A DNA stretch of 9,467 nucleotides from positions 1 to 9,467 of the forward strand of contig JACQYP010000095.1 in NCBI GenBank assembly GCA_016208205.1. Direction: 5' to 3'. Source of the stretch: Candidatus Desantisiibacteriota bacterium (lineage in GTDB: Bacteria > UBA9089 > CG2-30-40-21). The notes beneath the pieces were generated by a model. That model saw only the letters and a list, made by a program, of their open reading frames with translations. It did no database searches and was not told the DNA's origin. The translations under genes and the position numbers were made by a program. How positions within the stretch are numbered: position 1 is the stretch's first letter; the number at the start of each line of letters is the position of its first letter. This document shows positions 5,570 to 9,467 of this stretch, one piece after another.

Positions 5570-5841
5570 ACTATCTACAACCGTAACCGTTCACGGCTTG
5601 AAAAACGGAAATTGGAAATTAAGTGAAAAAGTGGCATTGTTCATCGTTTTGGCTATTTGAATAGGTTGGGTTTGGCGAAGCGAAACATCAGTATTGACCA
5701 GTCTTTGTTTCTGTTTCGTTTTTCAATCCAACCTACAACGATTGTAAATGTCCGAAACGATGCACAATGCAGAAAAATTAGAAAGTATGAATATCTAATT
5801 CTATTTTTAGCGTTCCGTGAACACTTATGGTTGCAGATAGT
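5570..5841. repeat. 272-bp foldback between convergent motA and waaF
   Basis: The outer arms 5570-5596 and 5815-5841 are reverse complements at about 23 of 27 positions. Inner arms also pair: 5634-5652 with 5752-5770 at 17 of 19, and TAGGTTGG near 5662-5669 with CCAACCTA near 5729-5736, so complementarity extends along most of the element towards a centre near 5700. There are no credible proteins; the frames here are low-complexity shadows. No target duplication is visible. It could be a foldback transposable element, a bidirectional terminator or a structured RNA. The sequence alone cannot separate these. Confidence 0.7.
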
Positions 5842-5850
5842 GTTTAGTTT

Positions 5851-5871
5851 TTCACTATTCACTATTTATTG
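5851..5871 (-). repeat. Heptamer array overlapping the waaF stop codon
   Basis: Read on the minus strand: CAATAAA, TAGTGAA, TAGTGAA. The waaF stop TAA is inside the first unit. Together with 5514-5569 it frames the foldback as an outer pair of inverted heptamer arms. Confidence 0.75.
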
Positions 5872-6903
5872 TTCCTCAATCAATTCCCTTGCTGCCAATA
5901 TCACATCATCCACAGTTATCCCTTTCATGCAATCAAAGCTTTTTAGATGACACCTTTGTCCACCATGCTTACCACATGGTCGACAACTCAAGTCTGTCTT
6001 TTCTACTACTCGAAAGGATTCGCCATATGGACCAAATCCAAGGTTAGTTGTAGTTGGACCAAATATGGCTACAGTTGGAGTATTCATAGCCATAGCTATA
6101 TGAAGTGGACCAGAATCATTGGTGATAAACAATCGACATTGTTCCAGTACACCGGCTAACTGTTTCAAGGTAAGCCTGCCTACAGCAAGAATAGATCGGG
6201 TCTTCATAAGCAAGGCAATCTTTTCTACCAGCCAGCCATCCTCTTGTCCACCTACAAGTATTATCCTTGCCTTAAATTCATTTGACAGGGCATCACCCAC
6301 CTGAGCAAATCTTTCTGGAATCCATCGCTTGGTAGGCCAGACAGAGCATGGATTTATACCTATTAAAAAATCATTTGGCAATACACCGCTCCTGGAGATA
6401 AAATCTCGTGAAAATTCCCTATTCTTGTCAGAGATGTGTATTCTTAGATGATAATCTTCTTCAGGAGCTCCAAGGGCATAAGCTAATTCAAGATTTCTTT
6501 TTGCTTCATGAAGTTTTAATTGATATGGCACACTTGAGGTGAAAAGAAAAGCCCCTGTATTTCTATCAAATCCAATTCGATAAGGGATACCGCAAAGAAA
6601 GGCAAGTAAACTGGAACGAAATGAAGGGTGTGGGACAACAGCCAGATCAAACTGCATCTTTCGAAGCTCTTCGGCTACCTTCAGGAAATGAAAAATTCCT
6701 TTTTGCTGCCCCTTCTTGTCATAAGGGATAATATTGGCAAGACATGGATCTCCATCCAGAACCTCCTTGCCCTTTGGGGTAGTTAGCAGGTGCAGCTTTG
6801 CCCCTGGGAACCCCTTTGAAAGCGATTGAATCAAGGGCGAGACAAGAACCACATCCCCAATAAATGCTGTTTGAATGATTAAAATTTTTTTGTATTTTTT
6901 CAT
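5866..6903 (-). CDS. waaF: LPS heptosyltransferase, GT9 family (WaaF-like)
   Basis: A glycosyltransferase of family 9 that transfers heptose from ADP-heptose to the growing LPS inner core at the cytoplasmic face of the inner membrane. Its 345 residues are the usual length. The N-terminal GT-B half has ILIIQTAFIGDVVLVSPLIQSL (FIGD at 14-17). The C-terminal donor-binding half has GINPCSVWPTKRW (182-194), FITNDSGPLHIAMAMNTPTVAIFGPT (from 259) and the Cys-rich tail CRPC...C...CMKGIT with Cys307, 310, 318 and 325. AGGA lies 5 nt upstream of the ATG at 6903. It is the last gene of the lpxK operon, separated from the preceding paralogue by a heptamer hairpin. Heptosyltransferase II is the best guess; exact acceptor specificity cannot be read from sequence. 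Confidence 0.9.
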   Translation of the reverse strand: MKKYKKILIIQTAFIGDVVLVSPLIQSLSKGFPGAKLHLLTTPKGKEVLDGDPCLANIIPYDKKGQQKGIFHFLKVAEELRKMQFDLAVVPHPSFRSSLLAFLCGIPYRIGFDRNTGAFLFTSSVPYQLKLHEAKRNLELAYALGAPEEDYHLRIHISDKNREFSRDFISRSGVLPNDFLIGINPCSVWPTKRWIPERFAQVGDALSNEFKARIILVGGQEDGWLVEKIALLMKTRSILAVGRLTLKQLAGVLEQCRLFITNDSGPLHIAMAMNTPTVAIFGPTTTNLGFGPYGESFRVVEKTDLSCRPCGKHGGQRCHLKSFDCMKGITVDDVILAARELIEEQ

Positions 6904-6916
6904 GTTGTTCCTAAAA

Positions 6917-6993
6917 CAGAATACAGAAGTCAGAATTCAGAATAAATGTGAGTTTGTTCATTCTGACTCCTGACTCCTGAATTCTGAATTCAG
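6917..6993. repeat. Heptamer-repeat hairpin between the two heptosyltransferases
   Basis: Units in one 7-bp register from 6917: CAGAATA, CAGAAGT, CAGAATT, CAGAATA on the left; CATTCTG, ACTCCTG twice, AATTCTG, AATTCAG on the right. Positions 6917-6943 and 6960-6986 are reverse complements at 23 of 27 positions around a 16-nt loop, and three of the four mismatches are C/T differences. The stop of the upstream gene (6990-6992) is inside the final unit, and the array lies a few bases upstream of the waaF ribosome-binding site (6909-6912). It could attenuate or stabilise the operon mRNA. Confidence 0.88.
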
Positions 6994-8045
6994 TTTTCCC
7001 CTATCTCTCCCTCAAGCAACTTTTTAACTGCATCCACCACATCTTCCGGGGTAATACCTGTCATACATTCATGAGTATTTTTGGGACATTTTCTGCTGCC
7101 ATGCGAGCTGCATGGTCTACAGGATAAATCTCTTTCAAGGACAATATGTCTGCCATTTCCGTGGGGACCGAATCCAAGGTCAAGGGTTGTTGGACCAAAC
7201 ATACTTACCGTAGATACCCCTAATGTTGCGGCAATATGAAGGGGTGCCGAATCATTGGTAATCAAAATATCACACCTCTGAATAAGGGACGGTAATTCTA
7301 ATAAAGATGTCCAGTTAATAAGATTTAAGGGTTTTCTGTCCATCCATGCCTCTATTCTCTTGCCCAATTCTATATCATGAGCATCACCGACAAGGACTAT
7401 TTTGGCATTCAATTCTTCCATCAATCTATTTCCTGTTTCAACAAACCCCTCTATTGGCCATTGCTTTGTCTCCCATTTTGCACCAGGGCAGAGCCCAATC
7501 ACTAAATCCTTATCCTCAATCCCGAGCTCTTTAAGGCACTGGAGGACATTTTTATTTATATCCTTGTCTATCTTCAACTCCGGCATACGGTTATCTGAAG
7601 AAAGAATCCCAAACTCTGTCAGGGGATTAAAATAAAGGTCAATGATATGAGACTGTTGCGGAAGTACCTGCCACTTAAGCCATATCCTCAGCAGCCTTAA
7701 AAATCTGTGTTTAGAATAATGAATTTTATATCTTATTTGTGAAAATAGATAGATAAGAATGCTTCTCAGGTTCCAGTGAAGGTCTATTAACAGGTCAAAC
7801 CGTTCTGAATTTATCTCACATATCAGTTTTATTAATCCCCAGAATCCATCCTTTGAATCAAAAACAAATACCTCGTCAATATGCGGGAATAGCTTTGTTA
7901 TCTCAAAAAACTCTTTTTTTACTACAAAGCACAATTTAGCATATGGATACCTTTCTCTTAATGTCCGCAGTACAGGGGTTGTAAGGACAATATCTCCAAT
8001 AGAGCTGAGCCTGATCACAAGTATCTTGTTTATCAATCGCTGCAT
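6990..8045 (-). CDS. LPS heptosyltransferase, GT9 family
   Basis: A second GT9 heptosyltransferase, 351 residues from the preferred start. It has KILVIRLSSIGDIVLTTPVLRTLR at the N-terminus, the donor-binding LCPGAKWETKQWP (185-197), ILITNDSAPLHIAATLGVSTVSMFGPT (from 260), and the Cys tail CRPC...C...CMTGIT with Cys309, 312, 320 and 327, like its downstream paralogue. The ATG at 8045 is chosen because GAGGTG (8054-8049) precedes it and MQRLINKILVIR is the family N-terminus. The longer frame from GTG 8144 is the shadow of lpxK and a REP element. It overlaps the lpxK stop by 13 nt, so the two are translationally coupled. It probably adds the first or another inner-core heptose (WaaC- or WaaF-type). 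Confidence 0.9.
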   Translation of the reverse strand: MQRLINKILVIRLSSIGDIVLTTPVLRTLRERYPYAKLCFVVKKEFFEITKLFPHIDEVFVFDSKDGFWGLIKLICEINSERFDLLIDLHWNLRSILIYLFSQIRYKIHYSKHRFLRLLRIWLKWQVLPQQSHIIDLYFNPLTEFGILSSDNRMPELKIDKDINKNVLQCLKELGIEDKDLVIGLCPGAKWETKQWPIEGFVETGNRLMEELNAKIVLVGDAHDIELGKRIEAWMDRKPLNLINWTSLLELPSLIQRCDILITNDSAPLHIAATLGVSTVSMFGPTTLDLGFGPHGNGRHIVLERDLSCRPCSSHGSRKCPKNTHECMTGITPEDVVDAVKKLLEGEIGEN

Positions 8046-9175
8046 AAACACCTCAACAAATTTTCCTGCCAATTGGGGGTAGTAATCGAGAATTTGACTT
8101 TTAAGAAAAACAATGGACAACTTATGTGCGTTCGGGGAACGCACCCTACTTTTGCTGCCAATCGAACCATATCCTTTTCGGTTGTTACGACCATATCGGT
8201 ATCCCTTGCCATCTCTTCAATCCTCCTCAGACAGGCAGAATCATACGAATGATGATCCGGAAACCGTAATGGAATTATTCTATGAGGCTCAAACTGTTTC
8301 AGATTATGTTCAAAAGATTCCGGGCAGCCAATACCTGAACAAGCAAGGATTGTTTTTCCTTTTATTAATGACAGGGGATAGATATTTGAATCTTCCTCAT
8401 CTCTTTTGTACCTGATTAAATGTAACGGCAAATGAATGCTTGTAAGTATTAACGCTTTTGGATTTAACCCCTTAACCATATCCTCGTAAGGGGTAAGATC
8501 TGTTACCATATCTGTATGTGTAAGGATAATTATCCGAGCCCTTTTTGCAGCAGAAAGAGGCTCTCGCAGCACCCCTTCTGGAAACAACCGTAATCCTTGT
8601 TGAGGGATAGAAACATCATGCAATAAAATATCTATATCCCGATAAAGTTTAAGATGCTGAAAACCATCATCAAGCAAAAGGGTATCACAACCAAATTTTT
8701 CTAGAGCATATCTTCCTGAAGCCCATCGATTTTTGCCTGCCAGCACAGGAATACCTGTCAGGTTTTTTGCCAAAAGACACGCCTCATCCCCGGCATCTTC
8801 CAGAGAAGCACTTACGGTGTTTGTACTGATTCGAAGCGGGGACGCTTCGGCTACATTCCCGGAAACAACCCCTTGCTGTTGTTCATATCTGCTATGATAG
8901 CCCCGTATCAGCACCCCAATCCTTTTGCCTGCATCTTTTAACAAAGAGGCTATCTCTATTATTGCCGGTGTTTTTCCGCTGCCGCCAACCGTAAGATTAC
9001 CGATACTAATTACCCTTACAGGAAGCTTTTTTCCCCTCAAAAAACCATATTTGTAGCCAGCCATCCTTATTTTAATCAGGATAAGATAGACAAAAGATAA
9101 TACCCCAAGGATTTGCCGAATGATTAATCCCTTTCTTTTCCCAAGCATAATCTCACGAAGATACATTATCATCAT
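8033..9175 (-). CDS. lpxK: Tetraacyldisaccharide 4'-kinase (lipid A kinase)
   Basis: LpxK phosphorylates the 4' position of the tetraacyl-disaccharide-1-phosphate precursor, giving lipid IVA at the inner membrane. Motifs: an N-terminal membrane anchor (about residues 17-36), Walker A in GNLTVGGSGKTP (59-70), DAGDEACLLAKNL (from 127), LLLDDGFQHLKLYRDIDIL (DDGFQH 169-174), FPEGVLREP (198-206), FPDHHSYD (305-312) and TTEKDMVRL (331-339). At 380 residues it is longer than the usual 320-350, partly because two REP-like hairpins are read in frame (VAEASPLR near 108-115; VGCVPRTH at 343-350). Start choice is uncertain: ATG at 9175, 9172, 9166 or 9148, none with a clear Shine-Dalgarno, and the consensus promoter would begin transcription at about 9175. 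It is the first gene of the LPS operon. Confidence 0.95.
   Translation of the reverse strand: MMIMYLREIMLGKRKGLIIRQILGVLSFVYLILIKIRMAGYKYGFLRGKKLPVRVISIGNLTVGGSGKTPAIIEIASLLKDAGKRIGVLIRGYHSRYEQQQGVVSGNVAEASPLRISTNTVSASLEDAGDEACLLAKNLTGIPVLAGKNRWASGRYALEKFGCDTLLLDDGFQHLKLYRDIDILLHDVSIPQQGLRLFPEGVLREPLSAAKRARIIILTHTDMVTDLTPYEDMVKGLNPKALILTSIHLPLHLIRYKRDEEDSNIYPLSLIKGKTILACSGIGCPESFEHNLKQFEPHRIIPLRFPDHHSYDSACLRRIEEMARDTDMVVTTEKDMVRLAAKVGCVPRTHISCPLFFLKVKFSITTPNWQENLLRCLCSD
8126..8149 (-). repeat. REP-like GTAG hairpin in the lpxK C-terminus (copy D)
   Basis: On the lpxK sense strand: GTAG (8149-8146), G, stem GTGCGTTC, loop CCC, GAACGCAC (8144-8126). The 8-bp stem is perfect. It encodes VGCVPRTH between VRLAAK and SCPLFFLKV, where LpxK normally has a short variable loop. 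It also creates the spurious GTG start at 8144 for the next frame. Confidence 0.85.
8832..8854 (-). repeat. REP-like GTAG hairpin inside lpxK (copy E)
   Basis: On the lpxK sense strand: GTAG (8854-8851), C, stem CGAAGCG, loop TCCC, CGCTTCG (8849-8832). The stem arms are the same CGAAGCG/CGCTTCG as copy B in leuS. It encodes VAEASPLR between GVVSGN and ISTNTVS, shortly before the DAGDE motif, and keeps the frame. Confidence 0.85.
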
Positions 9176-9181
9176 GTAATT

Positions 9182-9210
9182 ATTATATCATTATAAACAG
9201 GATTTGTCAA
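9182..9210 (-). promoter_or_regulatory. Consensus sigma-70 promoter of the lpxK operon
   Basis: On the minus strand TTGACA (9210-9205) is followed by a 17-bp spacer and TATAAT (9187-9182). Both hexamers and the spacing match the housekeeping consensus exactly. Initiation 6-8 nt beyond the -10 falls at about 9176-9174, on the first ATG of lpxK, so the transcript is leaderless or translation starts at a later ATG. Confidence 0.85.
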
Positions 9211-9259
9211 CCTTGTTTCAGACGCTTTTCAGGTAATGGGTTAATCATTGGTGGTGGGA

Positions 9260-9336
9260 TTTAACCACAAAGGGCACGAAGGAGGAACTTAAAGATTTTA
9301 ACTACAAAGGACACAAAGTACACAAAGACTTAAGGG
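9260..9336. repeat. TTAACCAC tandem repeat
   Basis: Two direct copies of about 37 bp. The first opens with TTTAACCACAAAGGGCACGA (from 9260) and the second with TTTAACTACAAAGGACACAA (from 9298). Each contains CAAAGG-type words at about 9-bp spacing and ends near CTTAA. The opening is shared with the inverted repeat at 1440-1518. The rest of 9211-9259 and 9337-9374 shows nothing recognisable. Confidence 0.65.
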
Positions 9337-9374
9337 TACCTCTAAAAACTCAACGAAAGCAAATAAAAAACAAG

Positions 9375-9403
9375 TAGACATTGTTTACAATTTATAGTAT
9401 ACT
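9375..9403 (+). promoter_or_regulatory. Putative rightward promoter with embedded palindrome
   Basis: TAGACA (9375-9380), a 17-bp spacer, and TATACT (9398-9403) each differ from consensus by one base. The near-palindrome ATTGT-TT-ACAAT (9380-9391) sits in the spacer, where a repressor could act. A second hairpin, TTCAC-C-GTGAA (9434-9444), would be in the leader. The controlled gene would lie beyond the right edge. Confidence 0.5.
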
Positions 9404-9467
9404 GAATGTAATAAAATTGAGATGGTGTGCTGGTTCACCGTGAATCGTAATTTTTCATTCAAAAAAC

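Noticed and set aside
5657..5950. 97-codon plus-strand frame between motA and waaF
   Set aside because: It runs through the foldback and into waaF antisense, with no Shine-Dalgarno and low-complexity hydrophobic and aromatic content.
8046..8144. Long heptosyltransferase start at GTG 8144
   Set aside because: The extra 33 residues are the out-of-frame shadow of the lpxK C-terminus and REP copy D. ATG 8045 has a Shine-Dalgarno and the family N-terminus.

Overview
The window reads as a chromosomal segment of a Gram-negative bacterium of moderate to low GC. It encodes lipid A synthesis (LpxK) and two LPS heptosyltransferases next to ordinary housekeeping genes (L13, S9, LeuRS). No gene identifies the phylum. 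The density of small non-coding repeats resembles an uncultivated or environmental lineage, but that is an inference. TGA is a normal stop here: it ends the leuS, motA, lpxK and heptosyltransferase frames.

Layout. Positions 1-1102 (+) hold rplM and rpsI, the classic L13-S9 pair, separated by a heptamer-repeat hairpin. Positions 1103-1767 are non-coding: a terminator-like hairpin, then a 586-bp element with 31-bp inverted ends and a near-perfect 8-bp target duplication that reaches the leuS ribosome-binding region. Positions 1768-4191 (+) are leuS. Its frame is open except for a TGA at an invariant Leu codon, followed closely by an apparent in-frame loss of about 23 conserved residues. Positions 4192-4714 are repeats and a 284-bp MITE-like element with a perfect 8-bp target duplication. 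Positions 4715-5509 (+) are an orphan motA-like gene. Positions 5510-5865 form a large foldback between convergent genes. Positions 5866-9175 (-) are an operon transcribed lpxK, GT9 heptosyltransferase, waaF-like heptosyltransferase. It is driven by a consensus promoter (TTGACA, 17 bp, TATAAT) and covers lipid A 4'-kinase and inner-core LPS assembly. Positions 9211-9467 hold a tandem repeat and a likely rightward promoter for a gene outside the window.

The most unusual content is a repeat ecology rather than a new enzyme set. (1) Tandem 7-bp units start within 0-8 nt of the stop codon of five of seven genes, usually with an inverted partner, and two arrays sit inside leuS. (2) Short GTAG-plus-hairpin elements have the architecture of REP sequences mobilised by RAYT/TnpA-REP proteins. 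Two lie in frame inside lpxK and an inverted pair lies in frame inside leuS. (3) Two non-autonomous elements have terminal inverted repeats and 8-bp target duplications. (4) A 272-bp foldback lies between motA and waaF. No transposase is encoded here, so any mobilising enzyme must act in trans.
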